Positions 19,746 through 29,000 of a stretch of 64,000 nt of DNA are shown one piece after another. Where the stretch lies: the IMG/VR virus record IMGVR_UViG_3300032223_002784, positions 1 through 64,000 of that record. One strand, 5' to 3'. The position numbers were made by a program, and so were the translations under genes. The stretch's first letter is position 1, and the number at the start of each line of letters is the position of its first letter. This DNA is from a virus. Below the pieces are notes generated by a model. It was not told the DNA's origin, did not search any database, and worked only from the letters and a program-made list of their open reading frames with translations.

Positions 19746-20641
19746 TACTTATTCTCCTCTATCCATTTTTCAAGCATTATCGTTGATTTCCAGCCAAAAT
19801 CTGTCCTGATTTTAGATGTATCTGAAAGACTCATTCTAACCTCCGCAAGTCTTGGTGGAATATATTCTATCCTATCAGATATCATTGATGCAAGTTCATT
19901 AATTGAATAATTTTTTCCAGCCCCGACATTATACAATGTACCAAAAGATATACTTTCATCTGGAAGTGTGGCAGCCAAAATATTAGCATTTACTGCATCA
20001 GAAACATGCGTAAATTCTCTTTTTTGTTCGCCATCCCCGACAATTGTTAATGGCATGCCTTCTTTAAATTGCTTAAGGAATAAACCAACAACAGGGGCAT
20101 ATTGACCCTTTAAAGGTTGCCTTTCGCCATAAACGTTAAAATATCTAAAGAATACAGTATCAAGTCCGTGAAGTTTTGTATACATAGAGCAAAGTTTTTC
20201 TCCTGTAGTTTTTGATATTGAATAAGCGTTTAAACAATCATCTGGATAAGATTCAATGCTTGGGATTGGATTGTTCCCATAGGCAGATGATGTTGATGAA
20301 TAAATAACTCTTTTTACTCCTGCTTCTCTTGAGCATTGCAAAACTGTTACTGTTCCTACAGCGTTGACAGAAATTGCTTGTATTGGATTTTTTATGGCTG
20401 GCTGAATTCTTGATTCGGCAGCTAAATGAAAAACATAATCAACTTCATTATATAAATCTCTTGTATTTTCATAATCACGTATGTCTAATTTATGATTAGA
20501 TGCTTTTTCATTCCAGTAAAACTGATCATGACAATCTGAAGATTCATTATCTATTACAACAACTTCATGACCTAGATTTATCAAAGCATCAACTAAATTT
20601 GAACCTATAAATCCTGCTCCGCCTGTTACTAAAGACTTCAT
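19745..20641 (-). CDS. NAD-dependent nucleotide-sugar epimerase
   Basis: An extended SDR of 298 residues similar to UDP-glucose 4-epimerases. NAD-binding GGAGFIG at 7-13, FHLAAESRIQP, SSTSSAYG with the catalytic Ser/Thr, and Tyr-x-x-x-Lys in NAYSISKTTGEK near 139. It probably makes UDP-galactose or a related sugar for glycosylation. The next genes upstream are a glycosyltransferase and a methyltransferase, each overlapping, which together make a sugar-transfer cassette. Confidence 0.88.
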   Translation of the reverse strand: MKSLVTGGAGFIGSNLVDALINLGHEVVVIDNESSDCHDQFYWNEKASNHKLDIRDYENTRDLYNEVDYVFHLAAESRIQPAIKNPIQAISVNAVGTVTVLQCSREAGVKRVIYSSTSSAYGNNPIPSIESYPDDCLNAYSISKTTGEKLCSMYTKLHGLDTVFFRYFNVYGERQPLKGQYAPVVGLFLKQFKEGMPLTIVGDGEQKREFTHVSDAVNANILAATLPDESISFGTLYNVGAGKNYSINELASMISDRIEYIPPRLAEVRMSLSDTSKIRTDFGWKSTIMLEKWIEENK

Positions 20642-21300
20642 TATTTCACTCCATTAAACGGTATAGTATAAATTTCATTATCATTTGTTCCGCCCCATTT
20701 TTTAATATAGTGAAGAACAACTGATTGTGATTGCTCTAGCCAGATTTGTGCTTGTATCGGGTCTTTTATTGTATTTGAAGCAATATGAGAAACTTGGCAA
20801 TCTACTAATGATGAACTTTTATAACCTGCAAGCTTTAATCTTCTATAATAATCGCAATCTAGATAATAACCAGATTTCTGTGGAGGCCAAGATTCGTCTC
20901 CCCACTCTCCTATTTCTTTTACAGCTTCTGTATTAAATGCACAAAAAACATCATAATGGGTAAAAACAACTCCCCATTTTTCACTTAAATTCTCAACATG
21001 ATTAATCAATCTAACATCTGAATCATCATGAATCTCACCATCATTATGCATAAAAGAATAATAATCAAAATTATTATCAATGGCATATTGCCTCATAATG
21101 TTTTGAGTTTCCATAAAACTTCTTGGATTGAATGGTTCCCAAATTCTAAAGGGTGTGCCATAATAAAGTTTCTCTGGGATTGTAGAGCCAGAATTATTAA
21201 AAATAATATAATCATCATATAGCCTTGGCTTTACACTTCTTGCTGCTTTTTCTAAAAGATCAAAATTATTTACAACTGGAATAAATATAAATTTTTTCAT
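20641..21300 (-). CDS. GT-A type glycosyltransferase
   Basis: 219 residues beginning MKKFIFIPVVNNFDLLEKAA, a family-2-like nucleotide-sugar binding start. A metal-site analogue is HNDGEIHDDSD near 92-102, and a later acceptor-side segment is DCDYYRRLKLAGY with VSHIAS. It likely uses the sugar made by the neighbouring epimerase. Its target, virion protein, DNA or host surface, cannot be read from sequence. Confidence 0.7.
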   Translation of the reverse strand: MKKFIFIPVVNNFDLLEKAARSVKPRLYDDYIIFNNSGSTIPEKLYYGTPFRIWEPFNPRSFMETQNIMRQYAIDNNFDYYSFMHNDGEIHDDSDVRLINHVENLSEKWGVVFTHYDVFCAFNTEAVKEIGEWGDESWPPQKSGYYLDCDYYRRLKLAGYKSSSLVDCQVSHIASNTIKDPIQAQIWLEQSQSVVLHYIKKWGGTNDNEIYTIPFNGVK

Positions 21301-21923
21301 TTAGCAAGCCAGCCAATAATTCTGCTATCTTTGCTCTCCTCTATTAAGGTATATCCTGATTTTGCAGCAAAGTCATTTACAGCTTTTCTTACACTTGGCA
21401 TAGATAAATCATCCACTAAGATATTGTTTATCTTAAGTCTCGCACACTGCTCTAGGTCCGACATTGCATATTCATATGCGTGATGACCATCTACCCATGC
21501 AAGATCAAATTTTACTTTATCATTAAACTCTGGCATTGTTTTGGTTGAATCACCTTCAATAAAAGTAATAAAATTTTCACCAAAATGTTCATTAATTAGA
21601 TCTGTGCAAGTTTTGCTTTCAGGATCAATCCCAAACGTCCATATCTTACAACTTGGAATTTCCATCTTACAGAAATAAGAATATGAGCCTTTGTGTGTAC
21701 CAACTTCTAAGATATTTTTTGGCTTTAACAAAAGAAAAGCTTTTTTATGCAAGGATGTTTGTTGAAAACTTCCATTCATATCATCCCAACCAAAAGTTGA
21801 GCCTTCAATTTGATCCCAGGTCCCAAATAACTTATTTAAAAAATCGTAATCATAATTTGGGAACATGCTGTTAAATCTTGACTTATCTATAGATAAAGAA
21901 TTTTTAAACATTATTTTGTCCAT
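21297..21923 (-). CDS. SAM-dependent methyltransferase (class I)
   Basis: 208 residues with motif I ILEVGTHKGSY near 70-80, motif II TFGIDPES, and FDLAWVDGHHAYEYAMSD, the pattern of Methyltransf_24-type enzymes often found in glycan clusters. It probably methylates a sugar or glycan. An alternative ATG at 21911 would give a TAATG overlap with the HTH gene upstream, so the first four residues are uncertain. Confidence 0.75.
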   Translation of the reverse strand: MDKIMFKNSLSIDKSRFNSMFPNYDYDFLNKLFGTWDQIEGSTFGWDDMNGSFQQTSLHKKAFLLLKPKNILEVGTHKGSYSYFCKMEIPSCKIWTFGIDPESKTCTDLINEHFGENFITFIEGDSTKTMPEFNDKVKFDLAWVDGHHAYEYAMSDLEQCARLKINNILVDDLSMPSVRKAVNDFAAKSGYTLIEESKDSRIIGWLAK

Positions 21924-22072
21924 TTTCTAGGTTTTTTAATCAAGCCGTATCTTTCTAACTCACGCTGGATAGTCATGTGAGAACATTTAGCCTCCATTGC
22001 CATTTGCAATACAGTCTTTTTCTCTATAACATATCTTTTGTAAATCCAATCTTTACTATCATATAACTTCAT
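21911..22072 (-). CDS. 53-residue helix-turn-helix protein
   Basis: MKLYDSKDWIYKRYVIEKK then TVLQMAMEAKCSHMTIQREL, followed by ERYGLIKKPRKW. This is the HTH layout seen in resolvase-like and homing-nuclease-associated DNA-binding segments, standing alone. It overlaps the RuvC-like gene by 14 bases. Either a small repressor or the remaining DNA-binding half of a lost homing gene. Confidence 0.6.
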   Translation of the reverse strand: MKLYDSKDWIYKRYVIEKKTVLQMAMEAKCSHMTIQRELERYGLIKKPRKWTK

Positions 22073-22616
22073 TTATTGCATACCACGCTATTCCCGCTGC
22101 ATCAGCGACGTTATCATTTTCAGTGTCAATGCCCATTCCTTTAACAAAGGTAATTGTCCGAGCTTTTCTAAGTTCTCGGATTCTTCCTTTGTACCAATTT
22201 TCTGACTTGCCTGGAAACTCATCTTTAACCGCCTGCTTTTCAGCTTTTGTAAAATTTTTATTACCCAGATAGGATTGCCAAGTTATTGGATGAATCTCCA
22301 CAACTTCTACTCCATCACTAAGTAACTCTCCCATTATAGCACCAAATACGTATGCCATCTTAATTCCAGTGGCTACGGATTTGACTGAAATAGCTGCTTC
22401 CATTACAACAAAATCTGTATCTAATTCATGCTTGAACGCCTTGATCTTTCTTTTAGCATCAAGTATTCTTTCGTATACATCTGATCCTTCAAAAACTATT
22501 TCCCCCCACTTTACAGCAACCTTTTCTTGCATAAGACAAAACGCAAAGCTATTTGTGCTAGCGTCTATACCCAATACCTTATGTGCTTTAGGTTTAACTA
22601 ATTTAGCCAGAGACAC
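22059..22616 (-). CDS. RuvC-like Holliday junction resolvase
   Basis: 185 residues with an RNase H fold: VLGIDASTNS with the first catalytic Asp (18), VVMEAA with Glu near 72, and ENDNVADAAG with the last acidic pair near 168-171. It would cut branched DNA before packaging. The strand exchange partner RecA and a Cas4-like nuclease are in the same operon. Start overlaps the zinc-finger gene upstream by 14 bases. Confidence 0.8.
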   Translation of the reverse strand: MSLAKLVKPKAHKVLGIDASTNSFAFCLMQEKVAVKWGEIVFEGSDVYERILDAKRKIKAFKHELDTDFVVMEAAISVKSVATGIKMAYVFGAIMGELLSDGVEVVEIHPITWQSYLGNKNFTKAEKQAVKDEFPGKSENWYKGRIRELRKARTITFVKGMGIDTENDNVADAAGIAWYAINEVI

Positions 22617-22890
22617 GTTTTATCATTTCTACAAGGGCTTTTCTTTCAGCTTCTTTTTTAGCACCAACGCATTTATCGCAAATGCTTGTAGAATTATATC
22701 TACTTAACTCTACATTACAGCCTTTAGTCTTACAATATCTTTTTGCTCCCGCTAACCTTGCCTTTTTCTCATAGTATGCTTCTTTTAATTTATCGTTTGT
22801 AGCAATACGGCAACATTCATCAGAACAATACTTTTGATTATGGGTTTTTGGAGTAAAATCTTTTTTGCATTCTTTATAAGAACATTTCAC
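22603..22890 (-). CDS. zinc-binding protein with two Cys clusters
   Basis: 95 residues. The first cluster is CSYKECKKDF with YCSDECC (about 3-28), similar to HNH-associated zinc fingers; the second is CKTKGCN with CDKC (about 53-74). A basic helix ends the protein. It may bind DNA next to the resolvase and nuclease it is translated with. Confidence 0.65.
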   Translation of the reverse strand: MKCSYKECKKDFTPKTHNQKYCSDECCRIATNDKLKEAYYEKKARLAGAKRYCKTKGCNVELSRYNSTSICDKCVGAKKEAERKALVEMIKRVSG

Positions 22891-23672
22891 TTTTCAAGCA
22901 CCAATGGTTCTATATAAACTTCGCCAAGGTCTTTCTTATCTTCCCAACATACTTTCTTTACTGGACAACCCTTACAAGCCCATTGCGACTTGGTGAATGT
23001 TCTCTCTGGCAAAGTTCCAGCCTCGTATGCACCATAAACTTTACGCATCCAGTCCCATACTCCGTCAACAAGTTTAGTATTCTTTTCGTCCATATTAATT
23101 GGAATAATTAAGAAACTATTATCATTCTTATTTTCATAGAAAAAGAAACCTTGTTCTGCTCCACGAATTTTCATATATGTAAGAAGCTGAACTTTATGAT
23201 AAGGTAGACCCTGCATTTCAGCTTGTCTAATTGCAAAAATTTCTTCCTTAGCGGATTTAATTTCCCCTACTACTTCTTTTCCATTCCAGTCAATAAAAGT
23301 GTCTGCAAATCCTCTAATTGGTGGATCATCATTGGTAACTTCTGTTTCATTCGCCTTGAATACTGGTGTTTTAGCCATGACTTTCTGTATGCGATCATGG
23401 ACATACGTACCATTATCCATATTAACGACACCCATAGCATCGGTTTCATTTTCAAATTCAGCACCAGTAAAAGCAATGAACCAATATCTAGGGCAGTTAC
23501 CGTTACCATAACCAACACCGCTAGGACTAAAAGTTTTCTTTTGAGTAAATTCATTTGGCCTCTTTCCACTTAAAACTGCTTCTTCATACATTTTTGCAAA
23601 CTCATTTGGGTCAAATCCATTTGGATCTAACACCTTTTGAAACTTTAAGTTTGCTATTAAATCTCTAGCCAT
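22887..23672 (-). CDS. Cas4/RecB-like PD-(D/E)XK exonuclease
   Basis: 261 residues. NCPRYWFIAFTG carries the first Cys near 60, VVGEIKSAKEE the E-x-K of the nuclease core near 132, and CKGCPVKKVCW the last three Cys near 237-246, so a 4Fe-4S cluster as in Cas4 is likely. Phage relatives process DNA ends for recombination and replication. No cas genes or CRISPR array are near, so a phage recombination role is preferred. It shares an operon with RecA and RuvC-like genes. Confidence 0.85.
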   Translation of the reverse strand: MARDLIANLKFQKVLDPNGFDPNEFAKMYEEAVLSGKRPNEFTQKKTFSPSGVGYGNGNCPRYWFIAFTGAEFENETDAMGVVNMDNGTYVHDRIQKVMAKTPVFKANETEVTNDDPPIRGFADTFIDWNGKEVVGEIKSAKEEIFAIRQAEMQGLPYHKVQLLTYMKIRGAEQGFFFYENKNDNSFLIIPINMDEKNTKLVDGVWDWMRKVYGAYEAGTLPERTFTKSQWACKGCPVKKVCWEDKKDLGEVYIEPLVLEK

Positions 23673-23998
23673 TATGCCCCATATCTTGCAGAATACTTAA
23701 GAGCATCTACTAGTCTATTTATTGCTTCTTCTGCTGTGTAGTATACGTTCTTCTTTTTTGCATTCTCCCCGCCTTTTTCAAAGGTGGTATAGTATCTAGA
23801 AAGGACTGCAAATTTAGCACTGAGAGCTTGCATCTTTACTATAAGATCAGGAGCCTTAGATGAAGGAACATCTGGCTTGGCAATTAACTTGATAATTAAA
23901 TCAAGTGCAAAGTCTAGATCTTTATCGTTCATAAAATCTTTGAGATCATTGAATTCTGTTAATTCACTAATTAATTCAATAGTTGGCTTTTCTGTCAT
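23672..23998 (-). CDS. 108-residue helical hypothetical protein
   Basis: An alpha-helical protein beginning MTEKPTIELISELTEFNDL, with VKMQALSAKFAVLSRYYTTF in the middle. No Cys and no catalytic motif visible. It overlaps the Cas4-like gene by one base and the upstream gene by ATGA. Possibly an accessory of the nuclease or recombinase. Confidence 0.65.
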   Translation of the reverse strand: MTEKPTIELISELTEFNDLKDFMNDKDLDFALDLIIKLIAKPDVPSSKAPDLIVKMQALSAKFAVLSRYYTTFEKGGENAKKKNVYYTAEEAINRLVDALKYSARYGA

Positions 23999-24177
23999 TC
24001 CATAATCCTAACACAGAATTGACATGGATCTCCGCCTTCTTCCCATTCATTTTCTTCTTCTTCTGTTAAAGATGGAACGCCATCGTGTGTGGCACAAAAC
24101 ATATCTGTAATCCAACCACGCTCAACTCCATTATTAAACCAAATTTGAAATTCATTAAGGTCTTCATCTTTAATCAT
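23995..24177 (-). CDS. 60-residue acidic protein with Cys/His
   Basis: Begins MIKDEDLNEFQIWFNNGVER and contains CATHDG and CQFC, a possible zinc site, with many acidic residues (TEEEENEWEEGGD). It overlaps both neighbours. Function unknown. Confidence 0.6.
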   Translation of the reverse strand: MIKDEDLNEFQIWFNNGVERGWITDMFCATHDGVPSLTEEEENEWEEGGDPCQFCVRIME

Positions 24178-24478
24178 TATGTGTCTCCCAACACTCTATT
24201 AATTGTTCTAGCAATGCCCATTCTATGACCGCAAGTCTAGTTTTAGAACCTTCGCCACCGAGTACCAGTTTAAGTACTGGGCTTTTATTCCTACTAACTT
24301 TAAAAGTATCTGTACAAATTTTAGCCCATATAGTTTTTGAGATAGATATTGATTTTTCGTACTCTTTATAATCAACCACAAAATCATGCCAGATAGCATC
24401 CCCTTTTTGGTAGTCCCCACGACCAGAATTTTTTTGACCTTTTGCTCCATCACGCTTAATTTCCCCACGCTCTGACAT
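24170..24478 (-). CDS. possible restriction-endonuclease-fold protein
   Basis: 102 residues: NSGRGDYQKGDAI, FVVDYKEYEKS, ISKTIWAKICTD, PVLKLVLG and RLAVIEW. The D-x(n)-V-D-Y-K segment resembles the (D/E)-x-K core of VRR/Hjc-like nucleases found in phage recombination clusters. This is a pattern reading, not a secure assignment. It lies between RecA-side and Cas4-side genes. Confidence 0.45.
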   Translation of the reverse strand: MSERGEIKRDGAKGQKNSGRGDYQKGDAIWHDFVVDYKEYEKSISISKTIWAKICTDTFKVSRNKSPVLKLVLGGEGSKTRLAVIEWALLEQLIECWETHND

Positions 24479-24669
24479 TAAATAACCACACTAGAATCAT
24501 GACCGTTTGAACAAGTCCAATGGATTCTGTTATGCATTCTATCAATGTATCCGTCATATGTAATCTCTTTACAGTCATTGTCTTGGCATTGAAAAGAACC
24601 ACTTGCAGGTTCATTAATAACTACATCTACTTTTTTATCTTTACTTAAAAACTGCTCAAGACTTGTCAT
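24478..24669 (-). CDS. small Cys-rich protein
   Basis: I place the start at the ATG at 24669 (MTSLEQFLSKDKKV), which has AAGGAAA upstream; a TTG at 24684 is possible. CQDNDCKEI and WTCSNGHDS give a Cys/Cys and Cys/His pair for zinc. It overlaps the end of recA by 14 bases. Function unknown. Confidence 0.6.
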   Translation of the reverse strand: MTSLEQFLSKDKKVDVVINEPASGSFQCQDNDCKEITYDGYIDRMHNRIHWTCSNGHDSSVVI

Positions 24670-25654
24670 AGATTTCCTTTTCAAGTTTTGTTACAACTTC
24701 TGGATTCTCTCTAAGGTACTGCACAGCTTTTGCACGACCTTGAAATCTTTCTTCATTAACTGTATACCAAGCACCGCCTTTTTGAACAATACCCATCATT
24801 TCGGCTGTATCAAGGATTTCTCCAACACCGTCAATTCCCACATTTTCCCCTTGATAATAAAAGTCGTATTGACCTGAAAGGTTAGGGGGTCCGAGTTTGT
24901 TATAGTCAACAATCCAGTTAACGGGACGGCCAACTCTTTGTTCAATAATCTTATCGCCAACTTGGATGCCAGATTTAATAGCATTTGCTTCGGCTTCAGA
25001 AGACCAAAGCTTAATGATGGTTGATGAGAAAAATTTAACAGCCATGCCCCCTGTTGGAATGTGAGAGGCATGCATAGATCCGAACTGATTTCTCTGCTGC
25101 GAAATAAGTACAAGCAGCGTATTTTTATTGGCATAATTAAGCATTTTGACTGCATGTGTCATGTCCTTTGCTTCTGCACCAATCTGTTTGGTGTCTTCAA
25201 GTTTCTTTAAATCTGTGCTATCTTTTTCAAAATAGATAGCGGGGAGTAGTGCTGAAATAGAATCAACCACTATTAAATCTACTCCCGCTTCCATCAATTG
25301 TTGTGCAACATCAACCATATCATTAATAGATTTAGCAGATGAATAAATAAGCTTATCTGAATCAACTCCAAGCTTTCTTGCCCAATCTGCTGAATAAGAT
25401 GCTTCTGCATCAATCCAAGCACAAGTCTTACCATTTTTTTGTGCATCAGCAATCATCTGTAAACAAAATGATGATTTACCAGCGGATTTATTTCCCCATA
25501 CAAGAATTTGACGACCATAACCAAACCCGCCCTTTAAGGCCATGTTCAATCCAATACTAGGTGTCTTTTGCTTTTCTACGTCTATCTTTGTTGCTAACTG
25601 CACTCTTGCTCTTGTTTTTGGGTCCAGTTTTGCTAGAATCTCTTCCGCTATCAT
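24656..25654 (-). CDS. recA: RecA recombinase
   Basis: 332 residues: PSIGLNMALKGGFGYGRQI, Walker A GNKSAGKSS near 54-62, LIVVDSISALLP as Walker B, NTLLVLISQQRNQFGSMH near 190-208 with the L1/L2 DNA-binding region following (IPTGGMAVKFFSST). It polymerises on ssDNA and pairs homologous strands. It should work with the phage RuvC-like resolvase, Cas4-like nuclease and SSBs. Overlaps the upstream gene by 98 bases, unusual for this window. Confidence 0.93.
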   Translation of the reverse strand: MIAEEILAKLDPKTRARVQLATKIDVEKQKTPSIGLNMALKGGFGYGRQILVWGNKSAGKSSFCLQMIADAQKNGKTCAWIDAEASYSADWARKLGVDSDKLIYSSAKSINDMVDVAQQLMEAGVDLIVVDSISALLPAIYFEKDSTDLKKLEDTKQIGAEAKDMTHAVKMLNYANKNTLLVLISQQRNQFGSMHASHIPTGGMAVKFFSSTIIKLWSSEAEANAIKSGIQVGDKIIEQRVGRPVNWIVDYNKLGPPNLSGQYDFYYQGENVGIDGVGEILDTAEMMGIVQKGGAWYTVNEERFQGRAKAVQYLRENPEVVTKLEKEIYDKS

Positions 25655-25811
25655 TCATACTCTTTTCTAGGTCTATTGCTAATTCTTTAATCTGTTCATT
25701 ACGGCTTGTTGCTAAGAAATCTATAATATTATAGATTGCCCTTTCGTCTTCTGCTCTTATTACTAGCAGATACTCGTTTTCCGTTCCTTTAAGTACATAG
25801 GATTGAGCCAT
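25557..25811 (-). CDS. 84-residue protein with basic tail
   Basis: MAQSYVLKGTENEYLLVIRA gives a beta-alpha start and the end is a highly basic disordered tail (NKSKSAVSNKDRRRKAKDT). TATAAT at 25819-25824 ends seven bases before the ATG, so it could be leaderless. The last third overlaps the start of recA in another frame by 98 bases. One of the two starts may be misplaced, but recA needs this N-terminus. Confidence 0.5.
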   Translation of the reverse strand: MAQSYVLKGTENEYLLVIRAEDERAIYNIIDFLATSRNEQIKELAIDLEKSMNDSGRDSSKTGPKNKSKSAVSNKDRRRKAKDT

Positions 25812-25830
25812 ATACTTTATTATACCTTAT

Positions 25831-26064
25831 TTATTCGGTTTCTGCTTGCTCTTCCTCTGGCTTATCAGCCAAAGTAAAAGTCAAAGCCTTAGTAGTTTCA
25901 TCTTGGTTAACTGCAATATTCTTACCAGAATAATCTTTGATTAGATTTTCTAGAGATACCTCAACTGATCCAAGTGTTGTTAGAATTGATGCTAGGATTT
26001 GTTCAACTGAAATTTGAACGTTACCATCTGCTTCAACTGCCTCTTGTGTTGTCTCTTCTGTCAT
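25831..26064 (-). CDS. acidic 77-residue hypothetical protein
   Basis: MTEETTQEAVEADGNVQISV, then a helical section and an acidic end (PEEEQAETE). Its stop-start relation with dnaE (one-base overlap) suggests coupled expression with the polymerase. Function unknown; acidic tails sometimes mimic ssDNA or recruit SSB partners. Confidence 0.6.
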   Translation of the reverse strand: MTEETTQEAVEADGNVQISVEQILASILTTLGSVEVSLENLIKDYSGKNIAVNQDETTKALTFTLADKPEEEQAETE

Positions 26065-29000
26065 TAGTTCACCTCCTTTACAAATAGGGTTCCATCATCC
26101 ATTTTAGCTATGGCAGGGTCACAGATAGATCCCGCCTTCATTTTACCCAAAGCTTTCGTATACAGCTTTGGGAAAGCAATTACTCTCTCAAGATTCTTAT
26201 CTGCATCAGACAAAATTATATGTGCCATCATTTTGTTAGCCTTTGTTTTGTAGTTAGTAAAATCAAGAACCAAACGCTTTCCATTTTCAATCTTTAATTT
26301 ATCCTTATAAAGCCAATGAACAAATGGGTCATCAACTTTTTCAACAACATCGTTAATTGTAATATACTTGTGAATACGATTATCTCCTACAAGGAAAAAA
26401 TACATCATTCCAGTCTCAATCTGAGTATTTTCAGAATGGAATATACCAACAGATCCAGTGTCATCAACTAATTCTACTCTAGACCACCCCTGCCCTTTCT
26501 TGATTGACTTTACCATTGCAAGAATAACAAAACATCCTTCTTCAAGAAAGTCTTCTAGCGGGTTAACCTGAGATTTAATCTTTGGGCTAAGCTTTCCTGT
26601 ATCAAACTTCGGTATGCCTAAGTATTCATAAAGCTTTTCATTCTCTGTACCGCTTCTTGGATTATCTGGAAAAGCAGCAGCACCAATCATATTAAGAGAA
26701 TCAATGGCCCTTGAATTAATACCACTGCCTTTTTCTCTTGCCTTATCTATAAAATCTGAATACGATTTAAATGGTCGTGTTAAAGTTATCTTACTTCCAA
26801 TATTATCTGAGATATACTTAATGTTTGATAGACCAAACCTTATTGAGTTACCTTGGATACTGAAGTCAAGCTCCGACTCGTTAATATGCGGAAGCAAGAC
26901 TTTGATACCCAATCGCTTTGCTTCCAACAAATAGTCAGTACGTGCATCCTTATCTTTTTCATTCTTGAGAACGGCAAACATAAACTCAAGGGGATAATAA
27001 TGCTTAAGCCAAGCAGTGTAATAGCTAAGCATGGAGTAAGCAATAGCATGCGAACGGTTAAAAGAATAGCCTGCGTGGGCTTCAAAATCGTGCCATAATT
27101 TTTGGGCATCTTCGGCAGTAATATACTTGCTAGCACCCGTGATAAATTGGTCTTTATATTGATCAAATTCACTTGCATCTTTCTTCTTTCCAATAATCTT
27201 TCTAACCTTATCAGCATCTACCCATGACATCCCGCCCAAATGTACGCAAGCTTGCATAACCTGTTCCTGATAAATAATAACTCCATAAGTTCTGGCTGTA
27301 AACTCTTGCATAATTGGGTGTGCATAAGTTGTCATCTCCTCACCACGCTTACGTCTGATATAGGATCCTCCAACCGTATTCATGGCCCCTGGACGAACTA
27401 AAGCGTTTGATGCAGCCAAATCTTCAAAGTTGTTTACACCCATTTTCATAAGAAGGTTGGTGTATGGAGTTGCTTCTGCTTGAAACACACCCTTTGTATA
27501 TCCATTAGATAAATCTTCAAATACTTTTGGATCATCCAGCGTTATGTCTTTAAGATTAATTTTCTTCTTTTTAATATGTTCAATAGTCCTTATTGCATCA
27601 TCAATAACTGAAAGTGTTTTAAGTCCAAGTACATCCAACTTAATCAAACCAATATCCGCAGCCTGCTCCATGTCATAAGCTACTACAGGAATACGACCAG
27701 AGACGGATTCATTTGGATCTTTGCGTGTTTCAATTGGAACATATTTACTGATATCATCCTTTGCTACAACTACTCCTGCAGCATGCATTCCATTGCCACG
27801 AATTTTGCCACGCAGCATTGAAGCATATTTAGTTACTTCTGGATATTTCTTACGAAATTCTTCTGTGGATGCACTTGTTTCATATTCTTCAAACGTCTCA
27901 ACACCCTTAAGTGCCTTATTAACTTCACCAAGTGGGATAAGGAATGTTCTAGCAACGTCACGAATTACTCCCTTGTCTTTAAAGTATTGAAATGTAGAAA
28001 TAGAAGCAACATGCTTAAACTTCTTACGCAAATATTCTTTTACTTCTCCACGACGACGATCCATAAAATCTGTATCAATATCGGGAAAATCATTACGCTC
28101 TGGATTAATAAAGCGAAAAAACAATAAGTCATAAACGATTGGGTCTACTTCTGTAATACCCATCAAATAACATACTAAAGATCCAGCAGCGGATCCTCGT
28201 CCTGGGCCAACCATGATTTCATTTGTCTTTGCCCAACCAACCATATCACCAACAACAAGGAAATAACTAGCAAAGTTTTTGTCATCAATGATCTTAAGCT
28301 CTTCTTGGAGTCTTTCTCTGTATCTCTCATTATCTAGTCCTTTTTCTATTAGAGATTCTTCACACATTTTTTTAACTGTTTTTAGTGCATTTGCTTTTGG
28401 TACTGGCAGCAAGTCAAGATTCTCATGAAAATCATAAACTTCAACCTTATTAGATATTTCTATTGTTGATTCGTATATATCTTTTCTTGTAATCCCCGCT
28501 TTTTCAAAGTCCATACTAATTTCAGAATAGGATTGAATATAAACGTTAATATCAGCGAAAGAAATAGGGCGATTGGGATAAAGATGATCAAAGCGATCAA
28601 TAATATTAGATTGTGCACGACCACTTGCGTAATCTGCTTCTTTGTTTTGCGTAGGCTTTGTGGATAAGATAAGGAGGAGTTCTTCCAAATCCCTCTCTTC
28701 TTTCTTTGCAAAATGACAGTCTCCTGTAGCAACTGGCTTCACCCCAAACTCGTCTGCTAATGAAAGCAATGCGGTATTTAAACTTTCAGGGTTATGGGCT
28801 TGAACTTCAATGTAAAAATCTTTTCCAAAACGTTCTTTGAATGATTTAACATATTCTCTTGCCTTTTCATTATCCCCACGTTCAATTGCTTTGGAAATAA
28901 GTCCATTCATACACCCTGACACTACAATTATACCGTCACCGAATTCAAAAAGGGCTTCCATATCAATTCGTGGCTTGTGATAATAACCTTCGGTCCAAGC

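Noticed and set aside
23223-23573. Overlapping frames on both strands inside the Cas4-like gene
   Set aside because: The nuclease motifs are all in the minus-strand gene and the other frames show no family features.
22887-23672. Cas4-like gene as part of a CRISPR system
   Set aside because: No array or other cas gene in the window; neighbours are RecA, RuvC-like and other phage recombination genes.
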